DNA of 6,935 bases from NCBI GenBank assembly GCA_003139735.1, contig PLGA01000223.1, forward strand, positions 1-6,935, in the 5' to 3' direction. A program made the translations under genes and the position numbers. Below, one piece after another: positions 1 through 6,184 of this stretch (positions are counted from its first letter, which is position 1; the number at the start of each line of letters is the position of its first letter). Source of the stretch: Bryobacterales bacterium. GTDB lineage: Bacteria > Acidobacteriota > Terriglobia > Bryobacterales > Bryobacteraceae. The notes beneath the pieces are model-generated. The model saw only the letters and a program-made list of their open reading frames with translations, was not told the DNA's origin and did no database searches.

Positions 1-68
1 GTCGAGGCGTTTTGGAAGTCCGTCTGCCCAAACCGGCCGCCCCTCGAGCGCTCGGGGATACAATGTAG
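1..68 (+). CDS. C-terminal tail of a probable Hsp20/alpha-crystallin small heat-shock protein (partial, cut by window start)
   Basis: The third reading frame (codons from base 3) is open from the window edge to TAG at 66-68 and encodes about 21 residues. They include GVLEVRLPK, which matches the conserved end of the alpha-crystallin domain (a GVL-x-V-x-x-P type motif) in small heat-shock proteins. These are ATP-independent cytoplasmic holdases that bind unfolding proteins. After the motif the tail continues with a Pro/Ala stretch and APRALGDTM. A clear I-x-I tail motif, which many family members use for oligomer assembly, is not seen. The stop lies 3 bases before the next start, so the genes are probably co-transcribed. 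The call rests on one short motif, so confidence is moderate. A competing open frame over the same bases ends in an ATGA overlap but has no recognisable protein features. Confidence 0.5.
   Translation, partial: RGVLEVRLPKPAAPRALGDTM
59..64 (+). promoter_or_regulatory. Candidate -10 element (TACAAT) just upstream of the DUF4159 gene
   Basis: TACAAT matches the sigma-70 -10 consensus at 5 of 6 positions and lies 7 bases before the ATG at 72. If it is used, the transcript would start at or next to the start codon and be leaderless. No good -35 hexamer is seen at 16-18 bases upstream. The site lies inside the probable Hsp20 tail, so the gene may equally be read from an upstream promoter. The same layout recurs before glpK. 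Confidence 0.3.
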
Positions 69-71
69 ACA

Positions 72-974
72 ATGAAACGCGGCCTTCCGCACGTGGGCAT
101 CGCCCTGGTGGCGCTATTATCGATCGCCATCGCGGGGCTGGCCCAACGCGGCCGCTTCGGGGGAAACGGCGGATTTGGAGGAAGAGGAAACGGTGGCTTC
201 GGGGGAGGATTCGGGGGAATTCAAGGGCCTCCGGACGACGAAGCCGTCATGCCCGCCCGCGACGCCGAGTTCCACTTCATTCGCCTCGAATACACCGACC
301 TGCCCCAGTTCCACCGCGGTTTCGGTTATGCCTCCCGCATGGGATCGGGCTCCGGTTGGTGGATCGTCGATTGGCCCGCCGCCGACAATCACTTCACCAC
401 CGGCGTCCAGCGCCTCACCCGAATCGACGTCGGCGACCCTCGCCACTTCCGCCTCACCGACCCCCGCCTCTTCGACTATCCCTGGATCTACGCCACGCAA
501 ACCGGGTGGTGGGACCTCAGCGACGCCGAAACCGCGCGCCTCCGGGAATACCTCCTGCGCGGCGGCTACCTGGTGGTGGATGACTTTTGGAGCACCGACC
601 CCTACCAGTGGGAAGTCTTCCGCCAGACCATGGACCGCGTCCTGCCCGGCCGCCCCATCACCGACATCGCCGATTCGGATTCCGTGATGCACGTTCTCTA
701 CGACATCCAGGATAAGGATAAGACGTGGATCCCCGGTTCCCGCCATCTTCGCCGCGGACCGGACGGAACCGTGCAAGTGGTTCAGCCCGCCGGCACGGAG
801 CCCGCCTGGCGCGCCATCGACGACGACCGGGGCTACATGGTGGTCGCCGTCAATTATAATACCGACATCGGCGACGCCTGGGAGTTCGCCGACGTCCCCT
901 ATTACCCGGCGGCCATGACCATGCTCGCCTATCGTTACGGCATCAATTACATCGTCTATTCGATGACTCACTAA
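72..974 (+). CDS. Secreted DUF4159 domain-containing protein with glycine-rich linker
   Basis: This 300 aa protein starts with a probable Sec signal peptide: MKRG, then a hydrophobic stretch at about residues 7-23, with a likely cut near the AQ at 24-25. A low-complexity Gly/Phe/Arg linker follows (about 27-51, GGFGG-type repeats). From about residue 64 the rest resembles DUF4159, a family with a glutamine-amidotransferase-like fold. Typical features are the FHFIRLEY strand (67-74), the DPRLFDYPWIYAT segment (130-142), and the helix-strand unit LREYLLRGGYLVVDDFW (157-173), where a nucleophile would sit in a true amidotransferase. No catalytic Cys is present there (the residues are VVDDF), so an enzymatic role is doubtful. 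DUF4159 has no established function. The start follows the upstream stop by 3 bases without a clear Shine-Dalgarno site, and the end overlaps the next gene, so the three look translationally coupled. Confidence is high for the gene and family, low for function. Confidence 0.85.
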   Translation: MKRGLPHVGIALVALLSIAIAGLAQRGRFGGNGGFGGRGNGGFGGGFGGIQGPPDDEAVMPARDAEFHFIRLEYTDLPQFHRGFGYASRMGSGSGWWIVDWPAADNHFTTGVQRLTRIDVGDPRHFRLTDPRLFDYPWIYATQTGWWDLSDAETARLREYLLRGGYLVVDDFWSTDPYQWEVFRQTMDRVLPGRPITDIADSDSVMHVLYDIQDKDKTWIPGSRHLRRGPDGTVQVVQPAGTEPAWRAIDDDRGYMVVAVNYNTDIGDAWEFADVPYYPAAMTMLAYRYGINYIVYSMTH

Positions 975-3670
975 TGTCCTCCAATCCAAGCAGTCTCAAC
1001 CGGCGGCGGTTCATCCAGGCCGCCAGCGCCACGGCAGCCCTCGGCAACGCTGGCGGCGCGGCGCGTGGCGTGTCCATCGCCATCGATCCATCCGACGCCG
1101 TGGCCGCGTCTGCGCCCGCGCGATGGGCGGCCAAGGAGTTCGAGAACGTCCTTTCCACCCGAGGCGTCGCCGTGCACGCCTGCGAGCGCCCGGCCCAGGC
1201 TCAGCCGGGCGACCTCTGCGTGCTTGCCGCGGGATTTCAATCTCCCGTGGCCGCCGCCGTCTTGAAGACAGCAGGCGTGCGCGCCGCCCCGGGCCCGGAA
1301 GCTTTGGCGCTCTCGCCCGGCAGAGTGGCCGGCCGCGCGGTATTGCTCGCCTCCGCCAGCGATCCCGCGGGCCTGGTCTATGCCCTTCTCGATCTCGCCG
1401 ACCGCGTCGCCAACGCCCCCGATCCGCTGGCCGCTCTCGCCCTCCGCAAGCCCATCGTCGAGCGCCCCGCCAACGTCATCCGCAGCATTGCCAAACTCTT
1501 CACCAGCGACGTCGAGGATAAGCCCTGGTACAACGACCGCGAGATGTGGCCGCCCTACCTCACCATGCTCGCCGCCCAGCGCTTCAACCGCTTCAACCTC
1601 AGTCTTGGCATCGGCTACGATTCGCTCAATGGCATCTCCGACGCCTATTTCCTGTTCGCCTACCCGTTCCTGCTGGCCCTGCCCGGATACCCGGTGCGCG
1701 TCCCGCAACTGCCCGATGCGGAGCGCGACCGCAACCTCGAAATGCTGAAGTTCATCGGCGAGCAGACCGTCGCCCGGGGCATGCGCTTTCAGCTCGGCAT
1801 CTGGATGCACGGCTACGAGTTGATCGATAGCCCCAAGCCGAACTACACCGTCGAAGGCCTCACCCGCGAAACCCATGCGCCTTACTGCCGCGATGCCCTC
1901 CGTGCCCTGCTGCAAGCCTGTCCCGCCATTGGCGGCATCACGTTCCGCGTCCATGGCGAAAGCGGCGTTTCGGAGGGCAGCTACGACTTCTGGAAGACCG
2001 TCTTCGATGGCGTCTCCACCTGCGGCCGAAAAGTCGAAATCGACATGCACGCCAAGGGCATGGACCAGCAAATGATCGACGTCGCGCTGGGCTCGGGCAT
2101 GCCGGTCAAAATCTCGCCCAAGTTCTGGGCCGAGCACATGGGCATGCCGTACCACCAGACCGATATCCGCGCGCTCGAACGTCCGCGCCCCGGGCCGAAT
2201 CGCACCGGCAGCCTCATGAGCCTCAGCTCCGGCTCCCGCAGCTTCCTCCGCTACAGCTATGGCGATCTGCTGCGCGAAGACCGCCGCTTTGGCGTCCTGC
2301 ACCGCGTCTGGCCGGGCACTAGCCGGCTCCTCATGTGGGGCGATCCATCCTACGCCGCCGCCTACTCCCGCGCATTCGGTTTCTGCGGCAGCGACGGCGT
2401 CGAGCTCATGGAGCCGCTCTCCTTCAAGGGCCGTAAAGGCTCCGGGCTCGCCGGCGGCCGTTGCGGCTATGCCGACGCCTCGCTCAAGCCCCGCTGGGAT
2501 TGGGAGAAATACGCCTACGCGTACCGTGTGTGGGGCCGCCTGCTCTACAATCCCGATTCCGATCCCGAAGTCTGGCGGCGCTACACGGTCCGGCAATTCG
2601 GAGCCGCCGCCCCGGCCCTGGAGACTGCCCTCGCCAACGCCAGCCGCATTCTCCCCATCGTTACCACCGACCACGGCCCCTCGGCCGCCAACAACAATTA
2701 CTGGCCCGAGATATATCTCAATCACTCGCTCGTGGACGCAGCCCATCCCGGCCCGTATACCGATACCCCGGCGCCCAGGGTCTTTGGAAATGTCAGCCCC
2801 TTCGATCCCCAGTTATTTTCCCGCATGAACGATTTCGCCGACGCGCTGCTCGAAGGCGAACCGTCCGGCCAGTACTCTCCCATCGAAGTCGCCCAGTGGA
2901 TCGAGGATTTCGCCGCCGCGGCCTCCGCCAGCCTCGCCCAGGCCGAAACCCAGGTCGCCGCCAAGGACCGCCCCGAGTACCGCCGCATGGCCGTCGACAT
3001 TGCCCTTCAGGCCGGGCTCGGCAAGTTCTTCGGCGCCAAGTTCCGGGCCGGCGTCCTCTATCGTATCGGCGAACAAACCGGCAGCCGCGCCGCGTTCGAG
3101 GAATCCGTGAAAGCCTACCGCGCCGCCCGCGCCGCATGGGCCGATCTCGCCAACTGCGCCCAGGGCGTGTACCGCGCCGACGTCACCTTTGGCGCCGAAC
3201 GCCAGCTTCGCGGCCACTGGCTCGACCGCTTGCCCGCCATCGATGCCGATATCGCCGCCGTCGAGGCCAAGTTGGAACAGGCCAAACCCGGCCAGCCGGA
3301 AGCGCGCATCGCCTCGGCGATTCAAGCCGCCGTGGGCCGTCCCCGCCGCGAGCCGCTGGCCCTGCACCATACCCCGGCCGCGCAATTTCACCCCGGCCAG
3401 CCGCTCGAAATCGACTTGGCCGCCGGCCGCTCCTTCGCATCCGTGGTCCTCTACTATCGCCGCGTCACCCAGGAGGAGCGCTTCCAAACCGCCCCCATGC
3501 AGGCGGCCGGCAACAGCTACCGCGCAACCATCCCGGCGGCCTACACCGCGTCCCCCTACCCCCTTCAGTATTACTTCGAGCTGAAAGCCCCCGCCGCGGC
3601 CTGGCTGTATCCCGGCTTCTCCGCCGCCCTGGCGAACCAGCCCTACTTCGTCGTGCGCCAACCCGCTTAA
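974..3670 (+). CDS. Tat-exported glycoside hydrolase-like protein (alpha-glucuronidase-like architecture)
   Basis: This 898 aa protein has a twin-arginine signal near the start: RRRF at residues 10-13, then a modest Ala-rich hydrophobic stretch (FIQAASATAAL), pointing to folded export. Residues about 33-147 look like the N-terminal alpha/beta domain that precedes the catalytic barrel in alpha-glucuronidases (GH67 type) and in some hexosaminidases, with ARWAAKEFENVL (50-61) and GLVYALLDLADRV (133-145) as hallmarks. Residues about 165-500 read like a TIM barrel: RFNRFNLSLGIGYD (203-216), FQLGIWMHGYE (272-282), GITFRVHGESG (321-331), KVEIDMHAKG (353-362), and GVELMEP (475-481). E329 after FRVHG and E477/E480 are candidate acid residues by position only. 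Residues about 510-790 are mostly helical, and about 795-898 form a beta-rich, Ig-like tail. A polysaccharide or glycoside substrate in the periplasm is likely but unidentified. ATG 974 shares its A with the upstream TAA and lacks a Shine-Dalgarno site, which suggests reinitiation after the DUF4159 gene. It could also be a non-catalytic relative. Confidence 0.72.
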   Translation: MSSNPSSLNRRRFIQAASATAALGNAGGAARGVSIAIDPSDAVAASAPARWAAKEFENVLSTRGVAVHACERPAQAQPGDLCVLAAGFQSPVAAAVLKTAGVRAAPGPEALALSPGRVAGRAVLLASASDPAGLVYALLDLADRVANAPDPLAALALRKPIVERPANVIRSIAKLFTSDVEDKPWYNDREMWPPYLTMLAAQRFNRFNLSLGIGYDSLNGISDAYFLFAYPFLLALPGYPVRVPQLPDAERDRNLEMLKFIGEQTVARGMRFQLGIWMHGYELIDSPKPNYTVEGLTRETHAPYCRDALRALLQACPAIGGITFRVHGESGVSEGSYDFWKTVFDGVSTCGRKVEIDMHAKGMDQQMIDVALGSGMPVKISPKFWAEHMGMPYHQTDIRALERPRPGPNRTGSLMSLSSGSRSFLRYSYGDLLREDRRFGVLHRVWPGTSRLLMWGDPSYAAAYSRAFGFCGSDGVELMEPLSFKGRKGSGLAGGRCGYADASLKPRWDWEKYAYAYRVWGRLLYNPDSDPEVWRRYTVRQFGAAAPALETALANASRILPIVTTDHGPSAANNNYWPEIYLNHSLVDAAHPGPYTDTPAPRVFGNVSPFDPQLFSRMNDFADALLEGEPSGQYSPIEVAQWIEDFAAAASASLAQAETQVAAKDRPEYRRMAVDIALQAGLGKFFGAKFRAGVLYRIGEQTGSRAAFEESVKAYRAARAAWADLANCAQGVYRADVTFGAERQLRGHWLDRLPAIDADIAAVEAKLEQAKPGQPEARIASAIQAAVGRPRREPLALHHTPAAQFHPGQPLEIDLAAGRSFASVVLYYRRVTQEERFQTAPMQAAGNSYRATIPAAYTASPYPLQYYFELKAPAAAWLYPGFSAALANQPYFVVRQPA

Positions 3671-3682
3671 CCTGTCCGTACT

Positions 3683-3697
3683 GTCGCGCGCCGCGAC
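3683..3697 (+). terminator. Small GC hairpin downstream of the glycosidase-like gene (possible weak terminator)
   Basis: GTCGCG (3683-3688) and CGCGAC (3692-3697) form a perfect 6-bp stem with a 3-base loop, starting 12 bases after the stop codon. No T-tract follows, so it is not a standard intrinsic terminator. It may stabilise the 3' end of the mRNA or act with a termination factor. Confidence 0.3.
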
Positions 3698-3708
3698 GAT
3701 CTCGTGGA

Positions 3709-3748
3709 GTGGCCTTTCAGGCTGCCACGCCGGCGTCCGTGCCGGCGT
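3709..3748. repeat. Structured intergenic element: two adjoining inverted repeats
   Basis: The first inverted repeat pairs GTGGC (3709-3713) with GCCAC (3724-3728); an alternative inner stem is GCCT/AGGC at 3712-3715 and 3719-3722. The second pairs ACGCCGGC (3727-3734) with GCCGGCGT (3741-3748), a perfect 8-bp stem with loop GTCCGT. Their arms share bases 3727-3728, so they form a compact structured block. It looks like an interspersed palindromic repeat of a GC-rich genome, but only one copy lies in this window, so its repetitive nature is inference. No gene is visible in 3671-3820. Confidence 0.45.
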
Positions 3749-3806
3749 TCTTCGTGGGCGCGGCGAGTCTTCCCTTGCCCGCCGCTCCACCTCCGCCGCA
3801 GTTCGT

Positions 3807-3812
3807 TATCCT
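3807..3812 (+). promoter_or_regulatory. Candidate -10 element (TATCCT) immediately upstream of glpK
   Basis: TATCCT (4 of 6 to the -10 consensus) lies 8 bases before the glpK ATG. Transcription would begin within a few bases of, or exactly at, the start codon, giving a leaderless or near-leaderless message. This fits the absence of a Shine-Dalgarno sequence before glpK. I see no clear -35 hexamer at the normal spacing. GTAGAC lies between the hexamer and the ATG, as it does before the DUF4159 gene. Confidence 0.4.
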
Positions 3813-3820
3813 GGTAGACC

Positions 3821-5326
3821 ATGCCGGACTACATTGGAGCCATCGACCAGGGAACCACCAGCACGCGATTCATCGTCTTCGACCGTGCCGGAAAAATCAT
3901 CGCCTCCGCCCAAAAGGAACACCAGCAGATCTATCCCCAGCCCGGCTGGGTGGAGCACGATCCCGATGAGATCTGGTTCCGCACTTGCCAGGTGATCGCC
4001 GAAGCCGTCGAGCAGGCGGCCCTCCAACCGCGCGATCTCGCGGCCATCGGCATCGCCAATCAGCGCGAAACCACCGTTCTGTGGAACCGCAAAACCGGCC
4101 GCCCCATCCACCACGCGCTGGTCTGGCAGGACATGCGAACCGGCGATGCCGTCTCGGAATTCTCGCGCCAAGACGGCCCCGGCCGCTTCCGACGCAAGAC
4201 CGGCCTCCCCCTTTCCACCTACTTCAGCAGCCTGAAAATTCGATGGCTCCTCGACTCCGTTCCGGACGCCCGCGCGCAGGCCGAAGCCGGCGATCTCCTC
4301 TTCGGAACCGTCGATTCTTTCCTCCTTTGGAGGCTCACCGGCGGACCCGACGGCGGCGTCCACCTCACCGACTGCACCAACGCCAGCCGCACCCAGTTGA
4401 TGAACCTCGAAACCCTCGATTGGGATGACGAGTTGCTCGGCGCCTTCGGCATCCCCAGGCCCATTCTGCCCCGCATCGCATCGAGCAGCGAGCGCTATGG
4501 CGAGGCCGCTCTCGATGCCATCAGCGGCGTCCCCATCGCCGGCATTTTAGGCGATCAGCAGGCCGCCCTCGTGGGTCAGACCTGCTTCCGCCCCGGCGAA
4601 GCCAAAAACACCTATGGCACCGGATGTTTTCTGCTGATGAACACCGGCCGCGAGATCGTGCATTCCACCTGCGGCTTGCTGACCACCGTGGCCTTCCGAT
4701 GGGACCGCGAACCCGCCAGTTATGCCCTAGAGGGCAGCGTGGCCATCGCCGGCGCGCTGGTGCAATGGATCCGCGACAACTTCGGCCTCATCGGCAGCAG
4801 CCCCGAAATCGAAATGCTGGCGCGTACGGTCGAGGATAACGGCGGCGTATACTTCGTTCCGGCCTTCTCCGGCTTGTACGCGCCGCACTGGAAGCATAAC
4901 GCGCGCGGCACCGTCGCCGGCCTCACGCGCTACAGCAACCGCGGCCACCTGGCGCGCGCCGTCCTCGAAGCCACCGCCTTCCAAACGCGCGAAGTCGTCG
5001 AGGCCATGGAGCGGGATTCCGGCATCCGCATGGCCGTGTTGCGCACCGATGGCGGCATGGTGGAAAATCAGCTTCTCATGCAATTCCAGGCGGACATTCT
5101 GGACCGCGAAGTCGTGCGCCCGGCCGTCAAGGAAACCACCGCCCTGGGCGCCGCCTACGCCGCCGGTTTGGCCACCGGCTTCTTCGAGAACCTCGACGAT
5201 CTGCGCTCCCGCTGGGCCGTCGGCCAGACCTGGAAGCCCGCCATGGACGCGCCCACGCGCGAGCGCATGTACGCCTTCTGGAAAAAAGCCGTGTCGCGCT
5301 CGTTCGATTGGCTGGACGCCGAATGA
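3821..5326 (+). CDS. glpK: Glycerol kinase
   Basis: A 501 aa FGGY-family cytoplasmic kinase that phosphorylates glycerol with ATP to sn-glycerol 3-phosphate; the length matches the family. The N-terminal ATPase-fold motif DQGTTSTR is at 9-16. The glycerol-binding residues known from E. coli GlpK are present: R82-E83 in NQRET, Y134, and D245-Q246 in [17 protein letters not shown] (261-270), [13 protein letters not shown] (304-316), [13 protein letters not shown] (345-357), [18 protein letters not shown] (408-425) and [14 protein letters not shown] (438-451) are classic glycerol kinase segments. The start is firm: an in-frame TAG lies at 3815-3817, one codon before this ATG. No Shine-Dalgarno site is seen; a -10-like hexamer abuts the start. 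At the position of the E. coli fructose-1,6-bisphosphate residue R236 there is glycine, and the loop also lacks the His phosphorylated by the PTS in Firmicutes enzymes. The channel gene downstream completes a glycerol uptake pair. Confidence 0.97.
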   Translation: MPDYIGAIDQGTTSTRFIVFDRAGKIIASAQKEHQQIYPQPGWVEHDPDEIWFRTCQVIAEAVEQAALQPRDLAAIGIANQRETTVLWNRKTGRPIHHALVWQDMRTGDAVSEFSRQDGPGRFRRKTGLPLSTYFSSLKIRWLLDSVPDARAQAEAGDLLFGTVDSFLLWRLTGGPDGGVHLTDCTNASRTQLMNLETLDWDDELLGAFGIPRPILPRIASSSERYGEAALDAISGVPIAGILGDQQAALVGQTCFRPGEAKNTYGTGCFLLMNTGREIVHSTCGLLTTVAFRWDREPASYALEGSVAIAGALVQWIRDNFGLIGSSPEIEMLARTVEDNGGVYFVPAFSGLYAPHWKHNARGTVAGLTRYSNRGHLARAVLEATAFQTREVVEAMERDSGIRMAVLRTDGGMVENQLLMQFQADILDREVVRPAVKETTALGAAYAAGLATGFFENLDDLRSRWAVGQTWKPAMDAPTRERMYAFWKKAVSRSFDWLDAE

Positions 5327-5337
5327 GACGCGTGCCC

Positions 5338-5405
5338 CCAGGGACAGACGAATCTGTCCCAAGGCGCGGTTTTTGCGCCGCGTGGACAGATCCGTCTGTC
5401 CCTGG
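5338..5405. repeat. Double-hairpin long inverted repeat between glpK and glpF
   Basis: The outer arms at 5338-5359 and 5384-5405 are reverse complements at 21 of 22 positions. Each arm is also palindromic by itself: GGGACAGA/TCTGTCCC (5341-5348, 5353-5360, loop CGAA) and GGACAGA/TCTGTCC (5384-5390, 5395-5401, loop TCCG). The centre holds a third small stem, GGCGC (5363-5367) with GCGCC (5375-5379), around a T5 loop. The element can fold either as one long stem or as three hairpins in a row, as do paired REP/BIME-type elements. It starts 11 bases after the glpK stop and ends 13 bases before the putative glpF -10 site. It may attenuate or terminate readthrough from glpK, stabilise the glpK message, or be a non-autonomous mobile repeat. 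Confidence 0.75.
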
Positions 5406-5418
5406 TTGTGTCAGGGTG

Positions 5419-5424
5419 TATCCT
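5419..5424 (+). promoter_or_regulatory. Candidate -10 element (TATCCT) upstream of glpF
   Basis: TATCCT followed by GG is identical to the hexamer and next two bases before glpK. Here 21 bases separate it from the ATG, which leaves room for a short leader with a Shine-Dalgarno site. No convincing -35 is seen; the usual -35 position falls in the end of the double-hairpin repeat. Confidence 0.35.
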
Positions 5425-5434
5425 GGCTGTGCCC

Positions 5435-5438
5435 GGAG
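5435..5438 (+). promoter_or_regulatory. Shine-Dalgarno site for glpF
   Basis: GGAG is followed by a 7-base A/T-rich spacer to the ATG at 5446. This is good spacing and supports that start. It contrasts with glpK, which has no such site. Confidence 0.6.
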
Positions 5439-5445
5439 TTAATAA

Positions 5446-6174
5446 ATGGATAAGCGAATTCTAGGTGAGTTCATGGGAACCATGGTGCTGGTCCTCATGG
5501 GAAACGGCGTGGTAGCCGGCGTCCTGCTGCGCAAATCCAAAGCCGAAGCCTCCGGCTGGATGGTCATCGCCACCGGTTGGGCGCTGGCGGTCATGTGCGG
5601 CATATTTACAGCCGTCGCATGTGGCAGCGCGGATGCCAATCTCAACCCCGCCGTCACCCTCGCGTCGGCCATCGGTTCGGGCGATTTCAGCAAGCTTCTG
5701 CCCTACTCCCTGGCGCAGACTCTCGGCGCCATCGCCGGCGCCGCCCTGGTTTGGATTCACTATCTTCCGCATTGGAGCCAGACTCCCGATGCGGAAGCCA
5801 AGCGCGCCTGTTTCTGCACCTCTCCCGCTATCCGGCAACCGGCCGCGAACCTGGCGAGCGAGATCGTCGGGACGTTCGTCCTCATCCTGGTCGCCAGCGC
5901 CATCGCATCCAAAGTGGGCGCTCCCACCGGCCCCGCGCCCGGATTGACCCCTTACCTGGTCGGCTGCGTGGTTTGGGGCATCGGCCTGAGCCTCGGCGGT
6001 ACCACCGGCTACGCCATCAATCCCGCGCGCGATTTCGGTCCCCGCGTCGCCCACGCCATCTTGCCCATCGCCCAGAAGGGCGCATCGGATTGGGGCTATG
6101 CCACCGTCCCCGTGCTCGGCCCGCTGATCGGCGCCGGCCTCGCCGGCCTCCTCGTGAGACTGCTGGGCATGTAG
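5446..6174 (+). CDS. glpF: MIP-family channel, probable aquaglyceroporin (glycerol facilitator)
   Basis: A 242 aa inner-membrane channel of the major intrinsic protein family, expected to have six helices plus two half-helices. Both NPA boxes are present: NLNPAVT at 65-71 and NPARDFGPR at 192-200. The Asp after NPAR (D196) and Gly180, at the place where water-specific aquaporins carry His, favour glycerol over water alone; R195 is the selectivity-filter arginine. The E. coli GlpF filter Phe (before the second NPA) is Tyr189 here. Two differences from GlpF: the first box reads NLNPA rather than HLNPA, and the segment from the filter-region Trp (W45) to the first NPA is 2 residues longer, so the Trp may be shifted. 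The mid-protein segment ACFCTSPAIR (121-130) is a Cys-bearing loop before the second half. Residues near the start and end are hydrophobic helices; no signal peptide is needed. With glpK just upstream, glycerol uptake is the likely role; uptake of another small neutral solute cannot be excluded. Confidence 0.88.
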   Translation: MDKRILGEFMGTMVLVLMGNGVVAGVLLRKSKAEASGWMVIATGWALAVMCGIFTAVACGSADANLNPAVTLASAIGSGDFSKLLPYSLAQTLGAIAGAALVWIHYLPHWSQTPDAEAKRACFCTSPAIRQPAANLASEIVGTFVLILVASAIASKVGAPTGPAPGLTPYLVGCVVWGIGLSLGGTTGYAINPARDFGPRVAHAILPIAQKGASDWGYATVPVLGPLIGAGLAGLLVRLLGM

Positions 6175-6178
6175 GAGG
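6173..6178 (+). promoter_or_regulatory. Shine-Dalgarno site overlapping the glpF stop codon
   Basis: AGGAGG, a perfect anti-16S match, shares its first two bases with the TAG stop of glpF and is 6 bases before ATG 6185. It fixes the start of the downstream gene and implies co-transcription and translational coupling with glpF. Confidence 0.85.
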
Positions 6179-6184
6179 CCGTCA

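Noticed and set aside
1..75. Open first reading frame ending in TGA that overlaps the ATG at 72 as ATGA
   Set aside because: The overlap is attractive, but its residues show no family motif, while frame 3 carries an Hsp20-type GVLEVRLPK and also stops just before the ATG.
159..227. G-rich stretch with G-runs at 159-163, 201-205, 213-217 and 225-227 (possible G-quadruplex)
   Set aside because: The runs arise from Gly codons of the linker, and the gap between the first and second runs is 37 bases, too long for a convincing four-run quadruplex.
117..989. A 290-codon minus-strand open frame opposite the DUF4159 gene
   Set aside because: It mirrors the codon bias of the plus-strand gene; no recognisable domain, and the plus-strand frame has a signal peptide and family motifs.
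971..2746. A 591-codon open frame on the minus strand
   Set aside because: It is fully antisense to the glycosidase-like gene, its translation is low-complexity Gly/Ala/Val/Asp-rich without domain motifs, and the strong G/C third-position bias of the plus-strand gene explains it.
3683..3697. Rho-independent terminator after the glycosidase-like gene
   Set aside because: The stem is good but no T-tract follows, so I list it only as a low-confidence hairpin rather than a confirmed intrinsic terminator.
2461..3969. A 502-codon plus-strand frame spanning the end of the glycosidase-like gene, the gap and the start of glpK
   Set aside because: It is Arg/Pro-rich, as expected of a shifted frame in GC-rich DNA, and overlaps two genes with clear protein features.
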